A stretch of 5,678 nucleotides of DNA from Bacteroidales bacterium (GCA_012799155.1 JAAZLV010000433.1:1-5678), one strand, 5' to 3'. Positions 1 to 5,678 are shown, counted from the stretch's first letter. The notes: a model not told the origin generated them from the letters alone. Numbers and translations are program-made.

Positions 1-1
1 C

Positions 2-661
2 TCCGGTGTCAGCATCGGTGGACAGACAGCAGAGACGGTGGTGCTTCCCTTCTCCACCATGCAGCAGGCTTTCAACCAGGGCAACATCATCCACTTTCTT
101 GCCGCAACCGCGAAGAATGGAGTGTCTGTGAAGGTAATACAGGAGAAGATCTCGGAGGTGCTGAAACAGCAACATCAGATTGCCCCGGACGACAAGGAAG
201 CGGTATGGACGATGAACATCGAGGAGCAGTTCAAGATGTTTAACAACCTGGGCATCGGCATTGCCGCCCTGATATGGATCGTGGGACTGGGTCCCCTCTT
301 TGCCGGAGCCATCGGTGTGAGCAACATCATGCTTGTCACCGTGCGGGAACGAACCCGTGAGATCGGCATCCGCCGTGCCATGGGAGCCACCCCCCTCAAC
401 ATCATCGGCCAGATCCTCAGCGAGAGCATTGTGCTCACCCTGGTGGCCGGCCTCAGCGGCATCGTGATCGGAGTGGGACTGCTGCGCGCCGTCGGCATCG
501 TGCTGAGCCAGGGCGACCAGTTCTTCAAGGATCCGCAGATCTCCTTCGGCATGGCAATCGCATCGCTCATCATCCTGGTGATCATAGGCACCTTTGCCGG
601 CTATCTGCCCGCACAGCGCGCCATGCTGATCAAGCCGGTAGAGGCCATCAGCGAAGAATAA
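2..661 (+). CDS. MacB-like ABC transporter permease, C-terminal part (5' truncated by window edge)
   Basis: Inner-membrane permease subunit of a MacAB-TolC-type exporter. The frame is open from base 2, so the GTG at 38 is only an internal valine codon and the true start lies upstream. About 219 residues are visible. First comes the end of the periplasmic MacB-type domain (through the IEEQFKMFNNL region), then an FtsX-like domain (PF02687) with three hydrophobic segments: one around LGIGIAALIWIVGLG to VSNIMLV, one around SIVLTLVAGLSGIVIGVGLL, and one around MAIASLIILVIIGTFAGYL. Two family signatures are intact: GVSNIMLVTVRERTREIGIR followed by RAMGATP, and the terminal PAQRAMLIKPVEAISEE. The latter matches the PAxRAxxxxPxEAL ending of this family. 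Whether an ATPase is fused, as in E. coli MacB, or encoded separately, as is common in Bacteroidota, cannot be seen. The adaptor and channel genes follow on the same strand, giving the operon context. The substrate is unknown. Confidence 0.93.
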   Translation, partial: SGVSIGGQTAETVVLPFSTMQQAFNQGNIIHFLAATAKNGVSVKVIQEKISEVLKQQHQIAPDDKEAVWTMNIEEQFKMFNNLGIGIAALIWIVGLGPLFAGAIGVSNIMLVTVRERTREIGIRRAMGATPLNIIGQILSESIVLTLVAGLSGIVIGVGLLRAVGIVLSQGDQFFKDPQISFGMAIASLIILVIIGTFAGYLPAQRAMLIKPVEAISEE

Positions 662-663
662 AA

Positions 664-691
664 AACTGACAACTGATAACTGACAACTAAA
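664..691 (+). repeat. Short tandem heptamer repeat, (AACTGAY)3 plus a degenerate fourth unit
   Basis: The 40-bp gap between the permease stop and the adaptor start is mostly four back-to-back 7-mers: AACTGAC, AACTGAT, AACTGAC and AACTAAA. The first three differ only at the last base. The fourth diverges into the A-rich leader before the ATG at 702. It is not in a reading frame used by either neighbour. Heptamer repeats of this type are known from intergenic DNA of several bacteria; any function here is unknown. It could affect the length of the translation leader of the adaptor gene. Confidence 0.75.
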
Positions 692-701
692 TAAAAATTA
701 C

Positions 702-1802
702 ATGAAACGAATTTTGAGAATTGCAGGTTTTGTACTGTTGGGATTGCTGGTCCTCTCCACCTTTGTCTTTCTCTGGCAGAAATCACGCCCAAAGACAGTG
801 AACTACAACATCGAAACCGCCGTGAAGGGCGATGTGGAGAAGCGAACGGTGGCCACCGGCAAGGTGGAGCCGCGCAACGAGATCCTCATCAAGCCCCAGA
901 TGTCGGGCATCATTGCCGAAGTGTTCAAGGAGGCAGGCGACAAGGTGCAGGCCGGCGACATCATCGCCCGCATCCAGGTGGTACCCGACATGGTGAACCT
1001 GAGCAGCGCCGAGTCGCGTGTGCAGCGGGCACAGCTTGCTGCCGACCAGAGCAAGGCCAACTATGAGCGCGACAGGAGGCTCTACGACAACGAGGTGATC
1101 TCACGTGAGGAGTTCGAAAAGGTAGAGCTGCAATACAAGAACGACCAGGAGGAGCTGCGCGCAGCCAACGACAACCTGAGCCTTGTCCGCACCGGTATCA
1201 CCCAGAGCTCGGCCAAGACCAGCAACACGCTGGTGCGCTCCACCGTGAGCGGTACCATCCTCGACGTGCCGGTCAAGGCGGGCAACTCGGTGATCCAGTC
1301 CAACAACTTCAACGATGGCACCACTGTGGCCTCTGTGGCCAACCTGAGCGACATGCTCTTCGTAGGTAAGATCGATGAAACCGAAGTGGGGAAACTCGTC
1401 ACCGGCATGCCCATGGAGATCACCATCGGCGCCATACAGGACCTGAAGATACCCGCCACGCTCGAATATGTATCGCCCAAGGGCGTGGAGGAGAGCGGTG
1501 CCATCCTCTTCGAAATGAAAGCCGCCCTGAAGCTGCCCGACAGCATCTTCATCCGCGCCGGCTACAGTGCCAACGCCGACATCATCCTCGACAAGCGCTC
1601 ACAAGTGATCACCATCGCCGAGAGTGCCGTGGAATTCAGCGGCGACTCCACCTTCGTCCACCTGTTGACAAGCGAGAAACCTCAAGCCTTTGAGCGGAAA
1701 CAGATTGAGATCGGTCTCTCCGACGGCATCCACATCGAGGTGAAAGAGGGATTGAATGAGAACGACAAGGTGCGTGGCAGCGAGATCATCGAACAAAAAT
1801 AA
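702..1802 (+). CDS. Efflux periplasmic adaptor, HlyD/MacA-type membrane-fusion protein
   Basis: This adaptor links the inner-membrane permease to the outer-membrane channel. It is 366 aa, normal for the family. An N-terminal anchor (residues about 4-25, basic start MKR then a leucine-rich stretch) holds it in the inner membrane. The first barrel-sandwich (lipoyl-like) half spans about 45-92, with the typical GKVEPRNEILIKPQMSG and AGDKVQAGDIIARI. A heptad-rich alpha-hairpin covers about 98-165 and includes the usual YERDRRLYDNEVISREEFE element. The second lipoyl half spans about 176-216 (VRSTVSGTILDVPVKAGNSV). A beta-barrel follows at about 217-298, and a membrane-proximal domain with the closing GLSDGIHIEVKEGLNENDKV ends the protein. 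The ATG at 702 is chosen because it directly precedes the anchor; no strong Shine-Dalgarno site is present, only an A-rich leader. It lies 40 bp after the permease and 10 bp before the channel gene. MacA-like is favoured over RND-type adaptors because of the MacB-type partner. Confidence 0.93.
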   Translation: MKRILRIAGFVLLGLLVLSTFVFLWQKSRPKTVNYNIETAVKGDVEKRTVATGKVEPRNEILIKPQMSGIIAEVFKEAGDKVQAGDIIARIQVVPDMVNLSSAESRVQRAQLAADQSKANYERDRRLYDNEVISREEFEKVELQYKNDQEELRAANDNLSLVRTGITQSSAKTSNTLVRSTVSGTILDVPVKAGNSVIQSNNFNDGTTVASVANLSDMLFVGKIDETEVGKLVTGMPMEITIGAIQDLKIPATLEYVSPKGVEESGAILFEMKAALKLPDSIFIRAGYSANADIILDKRSQVITIAESAVEFSGDSTFVHLLTSEKPQAFERKQIEIGLSDGIHIEVKEGLNENDKVRGSEIIEQK

Positions 1803-1812
1803 ACCAGAGATC

Positions 1813-3126
1813 ATGCAGATCAGACAAACAATCATCCTAGCCCTGCTGCTCATCGGATCCATCGCTCCCCTCGCCGCACAGAAGCGTTACACGCTGATGG
1901 AATGCATCGAGACAGCACTTGAGAACAACCGCAACATCAAACAGCAGGAGCTGAACCGCCAGCAGCGTGAGATCGCTTACAGCCAGGCGCGTGCCGACCT
2001 GTTACCGAACCTCAATGCCTCTGCGGGACAGAACTTCGTCTTTGGCCGCTCCATCGGTCTCGACAATGTCTACCAGAACACCAATTCATCACAGACAAGC
2101 TTCAGCCTGGGTGCGAACATCACCCTCTTCGACGGGTTACGCATGAAGCACAACATCGACGCCCGTAAGGCTGAGATGTATGCCTCCGAGGCGGACCTGG
2201 AAAAGATGCAGGACGACATCGTGATGAGCGTCTCCACTGCCTTCCTGCAGGCCCTCCTCAACAAGGAGCTGCTCCGCATCGCCGAGAATCAGTTGGAGAC
2301 CACACAGGCCGACATCACCCGCCGCCAGGAGCTGGTGAACAGTGGCAAGATGGCACGGGGCGAGCTGTTGGAACAGGAAGCACAACTAGCAAGGGAGGAA
2401 CTCAACATAGTACAGGCGGCCAGCAATCTTAAACTGGCACTGCTCGATCTGGCACAGATCATGGAGCTGGAAACGTTCGATGATTTCGATGTGACAGCCC
2501 CGCCCGCCGAGTCGCTCATCAGCGAATCCACCTTGCTTGCCTCCGAAGCGGTCTATGAGAGTGCACTACAGAACCGCCCCATCATACGGAGCATGCAGTA
2601 CCGTATTGAAAGCAGCGAAAAAGAAAAGCTGATGGCCCGGTCGCAGTACTTCCCCACCCTCTCTTTTGGCGCCAACATGGGAACCGGTTATTACAACATG
2701 AGCGGACGCAACAACGATGCCTTCAGCACGCAGCTGCGCAACAACATGAGCAATTCGCTCGGCTTCAACCTGCGGATTCCCATATTCAACAAGTTTCAGG
2801 TCAGGAACAACATCCACAGTGCCGATCTGGCTATTGCCAATACACGCCTGGAGATGGACAAGACAAAGCTGGAGCTACGCAAGCAGATCGAACAGGCCTA
2901 TTACAATGCCGTGGGAGCCAAAAGCCGTTGGGATGCCGCCAAAAAATCGGTTGAGGCCAGTAACGAAGCCTATCGCTTTGCCGAAGAGAAGCATGAGAGT
3001 GGCCGTGCCAACACCTATGAGCTGACGCTGGCCAAAAACAACCAGACACATGCCCTGGGCGAAGAGGCACAGGCCAAGTATGAGTATGCGTTCCGGTTGA
3101 AGATCCTGGAACTGTTAAAAGATTGA
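1813..3126 (+). CDS. TolC-family outer-membrane efflux channel protein
   Basis: Outer-membrane exit duct of the tripartite exporter, 437 aa from the chosen start. The ATG at 1813 is preferred over the in-frame ATG at 1756. It follows the adaptor stop by 10 bp and begins a clear signal peptide (MQIRQTIILALLLIGSIAPL, cleavage near AA/Q at 22-23), whereas the earlier ATG would overlap the adaptor and add a charged tail in front of the signal. The mature protein starts with the usual YTLMECIETALENN. The two-fold OEP (PF02321) architecture is visible. Repeat 1 has a periplasmic helix, then ARADLLPNLNASAG (about 59-72), a beta segment ending in LFDGLRMK (about 105-112), and a long helix to about 220. 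Repeat 2 has MARSQYFPTLSFGANMG (about 274-290), LGFNLRIPIFNKFQVRNNI (about 316-334), and a long C-terminal coiled helix. The channel gene sits in the same operon as its adaptor, so the exporter probably has a dedicated rather than shared exit duct. Confidence 0.94.
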   Translation: MQIRQTIILALLLIGSIAPLAAQKRYTLMECIETALENNRNIKQQELNRQQREIAYSQARADLLPNLNASAGQNFVFGRSIGLDNVYQNTNSSQTSFSLGANITLFDGLRMKHNIDARKAEMYASEADLEKMQDDIVMSVSTAFLQALLNKELLRIAENQLETTQADITRRQELVNSGKMARGELLEQEAQLAREELNIVQAASNLKLALLDLAQIMELETFDDFDVTAPPAESLISESTLLASEAVYESALQNRPIIRSMQYRIESSEKEKLMARSQYFPTLSFGANMGTGYYNMSGRNNDAFSTQLRNNMSNSLGFNLRIPIFNKFQVRNNIHSADLAIANTRLEMDKTKLELRKQIEQAYYNAVGAKSRWDAAKKSVEASNEAYRFAEEKHESGRANTYELTLAKNNQTHALGEEAQAKYEYAFRLKILELLKD

Positions 3127-3127
3127 T

Positions 3128-3155
3128 GTTACCGTAACCATTTTGGTTCAGTTAC
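3128..3155. promoter_or_regulatory. Imperfect 28-bp dyad between channel and DUF2807 genes
   Basis: Starting two bases after the channel stop codon, the sequence forms an imperfect palindrome from GTTACCGTAACCA to TGGTTCAGTTAC. Ten of 13 arm positions pair around a TT centre; the inner AACCA/TGGTT arm is perfect. No T-run follows it, so it is a poor intrinsic terminator. It might be a weak attenuating hairpin, an mRNA-end stabiliser or a protein-binding dyad. A match to the Bacteroidota -7 consensus (TAnnTTTG) was not found in this 56-bp gap, so the downstream gene may be read from the efflux operon transcript. Confidence 0.3.
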
Positions 3156-3182
3156 TGTCCAACAGAAAAAATTTAAAAGCAG

Positions 3183-3899
3183 ATGAAAACAACATTTCTT
3201 GCAATCCTGACAATGTTCCTGTCAATGAACGGCACCTCCTGTGCCCAGACACGCACCGCAAAAGATGCCTTTGAGGTGAGCGACTTCACCGCGATAGAGG
3301 CCTCGGTGGTGGCCAATGTCTTCATTACCCAGTCGCCCGTGACAAATGTCACCGCCGAAGGGAACGAAGAGTTGCTTGAACGGCTGGAGATTAGAATGGA
3401 AGGCGAACGGCTCATCCTCGACATGGAGGATGAACGATTCTGGAAACGATTTGGCAAGAATGCCAGTAAGCTGACAATCCGGATCGCTACCCCCACCCTT
3501 TCGGAGATCGACTTTGAAGGGGTAGGCAACATCATCATCGAAGGGGTCTTCAATACCCCGCAACTGGTGATTAACAGCGAGGGGGTGGGCAACCTCACCG
3601 CTAACAACCTGGAGTGTGAATTTGTGAAGATCAGCTCCGAGGGTGTGGGCAACACCATTGTAGGCGGCAAGGCCGGCAAGGTGGAGATCAACTCCCAGGG
3701 CGTGGGCAACGTAGATGCCCGGATGCTGCTAGCACCCGAGGCGGTAGTTTCCTCGCAGGGGGTGGGCAACGTGAGCTGCTACGCATCCGACTTCCTGAGC
3801 ATACGCTCGCAGGGGGTAGGCAATGTACACTACTACGGCAAGCCGTTGAAAACAGACCTCATCAAGGACGGGGTCGGCAAAATACGACCGGGAGAGTGA
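3183..3899 (+). CDS. Secreted DUF2807-family (GIN-domain, adhesin-head-like) protein with GVGN repeats
   Basis: A 238-aa exported protein. Residues 1-22 are a signal sequence (MKT then a hydrophobic stretch to NGTSCAQT). SCA/QT fits signal peptidase I; GTSC is only a weak lipobox, so a lipoprotein is possible but less likely. The early mature part carries the family's FEVSDFTAIEASVVANVFIT region, where a strand is expected to start the right-handed beta fold, then EGNEELLERLEIRMEGERLIL. From residue 113 the protein is a ladder of near-identical short repeats, each with a beta strand, S-(E/Q)-GVGN, and a variable strand (see the separate repeat entry). This matches the PF10988 'putative auto-transporter adhesin head GIN domain', whose function is not established. 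The ATG at 3183 directly precedes the signal and follows an A-rich leader. It lies 56 bp after the channel gene on the same strand and may be co-transcribed, but a functional link to efflux is not shown. Confidence 0.88.
   Translation: MKTTFLAILTMFLSMNGTSCAQTRTAKDAFEVSDFTAIEASVVANVFITQSPVTNVTAEGNEELLERLEIRMEGERLILDMEDERFWKRFGKNASKLTIRIATPTLSEIDFEGVGNIIIEGVFNTPQLVINSEGVGNLTANNLECEFVKISSEGVGNTIVGGKAGKVEINSQGVGNVDARMLLAPEAVVSSQGVGNVSCYASDFLSIRSQGVGNVHYYGKPLKTDLIKDGVGKIRPGE
3519..3881 (+). repeat. Seven in-frame GVGN/GVGK coding repeats, period 18-21 codons
   Basis: Within the DUF2807 gene the motif GVGN starts at residues 113, 134, 154, 173, 193 and 211, with a last GVGK at 230, giving spacings of 21, 20, 19, 20, 18 and 19 residues. 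The preceding residue changes from E (first three) to Q (next three) to D (last). The nucleotide core GG(G/T)GT(A/G/C)GGCAA is strongly conserved, but the sequence between cores is not. This fits one beta-solenoid-like coil per repeat with a buried or stacked GVGN turn; the fold is inferred from periodicity and family, not seen. Confidence 0.85.
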
Positions 3900-3952
3900 T
3901 CGCCAAACATAAAAATAAATTACTCTACTTCTAATTTACATAAATCCAAAAC

Positions 3953-3986
3953 CGGGGGCTTGCGAAAGTCCCCGATTTTTATTTTT
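3953..3986. terminator. Strong intrinsic terminator with GCGA tetraloop, probably bidirectional
   Basis: A 9-bp stem (CGGGGGCTT at 3953-3961 with AAGTCCCCG at 3966-3974, one G-T wobble) closes on a GCGA loop, which fits the GNRA class. On the + strand it is followed by T5, an A and T5 (3976-3986), which would end the efflux/DUF2807 transcript. Read on the - strand, the stem is followed by a GGTTTTGG run, a weaker tail. It may also stop transcripts coming leftward through the ATPase pseudogene, whose stop codon is only 7 bp away. The convergent arrangement fits this. Confidence 0.85.
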
Positions 3987-3992
3987 CAACTT

Positions 3993-4837
3993 TTAATCTT
4001 TCAAGCATCCCAGCGGCACCACGAGAATTCCGTCGGGACGTCTATAGGCATATCTCCCACCAGTGAGCACCATCATAAAGGAAGGTTCTCCTATACGCGA
4101 GGTGCTCACCTTATTTTTTAGTCTCATTAGACTTTCAGCTGCTTCCTCAATCCTATGTTCTCCAAGTTTCACTTCCACCGGAGCCCATCTGCCATCATGC
4201 AGTGAGATGATCAGATCAATTTCAAGATTATCTTTATCGCGATAATGAAAAATTTCTCCGTCATTCACCTGTGCATAAATTCGCATATCACGGGTACAGA
4301 GCGATTCAAATAAAAACCCGAAAGACTCCGGATCACGCAATAAACGATCGGCCTCAACCCGCATAATAGCCGTCGCAATGGAAGGATCCACCAATTGCCT
4401 TTTGTCCGAGGTCCTGACAGTTGTTTTCGACCTTAAAGAGGGAGACCATGCCGGCACATCCTCCACGACATATCAAATGGGCAATATGAGGTATTTCTAA
4501 CTTACTGACTGCCTCTATCTTATGATTACCATCAAACAAACCTCTCAATGAAACAACACCTATCGATTCTTTCGACTCAAACAAACTCATCGGACGCATC
4601 CTGCCATTCATCAATGAGTCGTGGAGTTTCTCCCTCAAGTAAGAGTTATGGCATCATTTTAGCCGTTTCCTTATGTTGCGGACTCTCCTGGATATAAAGT
4701 ACACTATTGGCTGACTGTAAAGCTGTTTCTGTTTTACCACACCATTTGGCACCCACGATTAGCACAGCGCCCGTAATGTGTAATTTTTGCTATAATACCC
4801 TGTCACAAATACGGGGATAGTATTCTTTCATTTCCAT
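3993..4837 (-). pseudogene. Decayed AAA_14/DUF4143 ATP-binding protein (two stops, two frame-changing deletions)
   Basis: Remnant of a Bacteroidota ATPase with an N-terminal AAA_14 domain and a C-terminal DUF4143 nuclease-like domain; the cellular role of the family is poorly known. Reading from the ATG at 4837 leftward, frame one gives MEMKEYYPRICDRVL, a TAG (4790-4792), Walker A GAKWCGKTETA (GAKWCGKT at 4730-4753), a TAA (4646-4648), then LLLEGETPRLIDEWQ. At about 4600-4605 the match jumps to another frame at GRMRPMSLFESKESIGVVSL and runs to HIAHLICRGG. At 4457-4466 it jumps again to (V)EDVPAWSPSLRSKT, then FGFLFESLCTRDMRIYAQ, HYRDKDNLEIDLI, APVEVKLG and the terminal VVPLGCLKD. From recalled family members, roughly 50 residues after DEWQ and roughly 80-100 after CRGGW are missing; intact proteins are about 400-450 aa, against about 280 codons here. 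The last 157-codon piece is open from a GTG at 4466, but has no ATPase domain, so I do not call it a gene. Its GC content looks lower than that of its neighbours. Confidence 0.9.
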
Positions 4838-4883
4838 CTTTGACAAGTATTTAAAGCCGTAAAAATAAGTAATTTATATAATT

Positions 4884-4952
4884 ACTACAAGAAATGGTGC
4901 AATAAAACTACAATAAATGGCGGATATTTACTACAAGAATTGGCAATTATTT
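4884..4952 (-). repeat. Three tandem 23-bp imperfect direct repeats upstream of the ATPase pseudogene
   Basis: Units occupy 4884-4906, 4907-4929 and 4930-4952, each exactly 23 bp. On the + strand each starts with ACTACAA followed by (G/T)AA(A/T)TGG and an AT-rich tail. On the pseudogene's coding strand the shared 14-bp core is CCA(T/A)TT(C/A)TTGTAGT. The nearest unit ends 46 bp before the ATG at 4837. Arrays of this spacing, about two helical turns, often serve as binding sites for a regulator on one face of the DNA; that role is inference. An insertion- or replication-related role cannot be excluded. The stretch 4838-4883 between array and start is very AT-rich and holds no clear Bacteroidota promoter consensus. 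Confidence 0.8.
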
Positions 4953-4981
4953 CCGAAAGGCTTGTAAAAGTCCCCGGTTTT
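4953..4981 (-). terminator. Degraded terminator-like copy after the esterase gene
   Basis: This stretch resembles the strong terminator at 3953-3986: positions 4959-4981 match 3957-3979 at 20 of 23 bases in the same orientation. Its left arm reads CCGAAAGG instead of CCGGGGG, so the hairpin pairs only with mismatches, wobbles and a bulge. It overlaps the end of the esterase stop codon (4980-4982). On the - strand no good T-run follows. It may be a weak or decayed terminator of the esterase gene, or a repeat left by a duplication. Confidence 0.4.
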
Positions 4982-5678
4982 ATTTCATCATCTCGATATC
5001 GCGCAGCCAGGAGAGCACCCTGAAGGGCCACTCGTTCACTGTGTGACCGGTGTTGCGCAACCCGTAACCGTGCCCACCGGAGGGATAGAGGTGCAGCGCG
5101 GCTGGTACGTTTGCCTCTTTGAGGGCGTAATAATAAAACAGGCTACTGTTGATATAATTCTTATCGTCCTGCGTCTGGATCAGAATGGTAGGAGGTGTAT
5201 TGGCATCAACTTTCAGCTCGGGGGCGATTGAGAAATGTTCACCGGAGAGATAGGCCGGGTAGACCAAGATGGTGAAGTCGGGACGGAGACTGACCTCGTC
5301 AAAGGCATCCACTTTGGGATAGGTGCGCTCACCATAGTGAGTACTGGCCATGGCGGAGAGGTGTGCACCCGCCGAAAAGCCCATTACGCCAATCTTGTTT
5401 GCATCAATCCCCCACTCCACCGCATGTGCACGGGTGTAGGCGATGGCTCGCTGCAGGTCCTGCAAAGGAGCGGCATGTTTCTCCAACCCCTCACGACGCG
5501 GCACACGGTATTTCACCAGCACACAGTTGATGCCGAAGCTATTGAATCGTTTGCATATCTCAGACCCTTCCAGATTGTAAGCAAGAATATTGTATGCCCC
5601 ACCAGGGTTCACAACAATCGTCACACCACTATTCCTGTCGGCGGGTGCCGGATAGAACGTAAGGGTTGGTTCATCCAC
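4980..5678 (-). CDS. Alpha/beta-hydrolase, esterase/acetylxylan-esterase-like (5' truncated by window edge)
   Basis: C-terminal 232 residues of a serine hydrolase. The leftmost codon read is a GTG at the right edge (5676-5678), and the sequence there (DEPTLTFYPAPADRNSG) is already the usual domain entry, so the true start and any signal peptide lie beyond the window. Residue numbers count from that codon. The oxyanion-hole motif is NPGGAY (24-29). The nucleophile elbow is GFSAG (100-104) with Ser102. The catalytic Asp is likely 171 or 172 in QTQDD, and the catalytic His is 203 in SGGHGYGLR. EGSEICKRFNSFGINCVLVKYRVP and HAAPLQDLQRAIAYTR are family-typical. Homologues in Bacteroidota are annotated as acetylxylan esterase, feruloyl esterase-like or endo-xylanase-associated hydrolases and often act on decorated plant polysaccharides. 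The specific substrate cannot be read here, and no carbohydrate-utilisation neighbours are visible. It is transcribed toward the ATPase pseudogene, 142 bp upstream of that start. Confidence 0.92.
   Translation of the reverse strand: MDEPTLTFYPAPADRNSGVTIVVNPGGAYNILAYNLEGSEICKRFNSFGINCVLVKYRVPRREGLEKHAAPLQDLQRAIAYTRAHAVEWGIDANKIGVMGFSAGAHLSAMASTHYGERTYPKVDAFDEVSLRPDFTILVYPAYLSGEHFSIAPELKVDANTPPTILIQTQDDKNYINSSLFYYYALKEANVPAALHLYPSGGHGYGLRNTGHTVNEWPFRVLSWLRDIEMMK

Noticed and set aside
175..591. Antisense 138-aa reading frame in the permease gene, and similar frames opposite the other genes
   Set aside because: Low-complexity M/S/R/P-rich translations lying antisense to well-supported genes with no family resemblance; these are codon-bias shadows.
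1756..1812. Longer start for the channel gene at ATG 1756
   Set aside because: It would overlap the adaptor gene by 47 bases and place 19 mostly polar, basic residues before a clear signal peptide beginning at 1813.
3993..4466. A free-standing 157-aa gene starting at GTG 4466
   Set aside because: It is the C-terminal half of a DUF4143 protein; its apparent start lies on the deletion scar and no leader signals are present.
4354..4638. A separate 94-aa - strand gene
   Set aside because: Its middle (GRMRPMSL to HLICRGG) is the central part of the same ATPase pseudogene; both ends are out-of-frame readings of other pseudogene segments.
4884..4952. CRISPR array
   Set aside because: Only three units, repeats contiguous with no unique spacers of normal size, and no cas genes.
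3957..4981. Insertion sequence or transposon ends
   Set aside because: The bracketing copies are direct, hairpin-like and partly paired as terminators; there is no transposase or inverted terminal repeat inside.
5043..5231. 62-aa + strand frame inside the esterase gene
   Set aside because: It is antisense to the conserved catalytic region of the hydrolase and shows no recognisable features.

Overview
The window looks like chromosomal DNA from a Bacteroidota member, probably order Bacteroidales. The support is the family content (a MacB-type permease, HlyD/MacA-type adaptor and TolC-family channel in one operon, a DUF2807 surface/periplasmic protein, a DUF4143 ATPase and a Bacteroidota-style alpha/beta hydrolase), A-rich leaders without strong Shine-Dalgarno sites, and moderately high GC genes separated by AT-rich spacers. 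No finer taxon can be assigned from the sequence alone.

Left part (1-3126, + strand): a tripartite efflux operon. It holds the C-terminal end of an FtsX-type ABC permease (cut by the window edge), a membrane-anchored periplasmic adaptor, and an outer-membrane TolC-family channel. Spacings are 40 bp and 10 bp. Together these would form an ATP-driven MacAB-TolC-like exporter spanning both membranes; the ATPase part lies outside the window. The 40-bp gap carries a short heptamer tandem repeat.

Middle (3127-3986): 56 bp downstream on the same strand is a secreted DUF2807-family protein of 238 aa, whose C-terminal half is a regular ladder of seven GVGN/GVGK repeats. It ends before a strong GNRA-looped hairpin with T-tracts, which probably serves as a terminator for both converging transcripts.

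Right part (3993-5678, - strand): first comes a heavily decayed AAA_14/DUF4143 ATPase pseudogene. It retains Walker A and nearly the whole C-terminal domain, but is broken by two nonsense codons and two internal frame-changing deletions that appear to have formed at short direct repeats. Three exact-period 23-bp repeats lie directly upstream of its start. A degraded copy of the terminator sequence lies beyond them, so the pseudogene and its repeats are bracketed by similar sequences about 1 kb apart. Last is the C-terminal part of an alpha/beta-hydrolase (esterase/acetylxylan-esterase-like) that runs off the right edge.

Most of the window is ordinary. The parts worth a second look are the deletion scars in the ATPase pseudogene, the 23-bp repeats upstream of it, and the bracketing terminator-like copies. 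I see no convincing new defence or mobile system.
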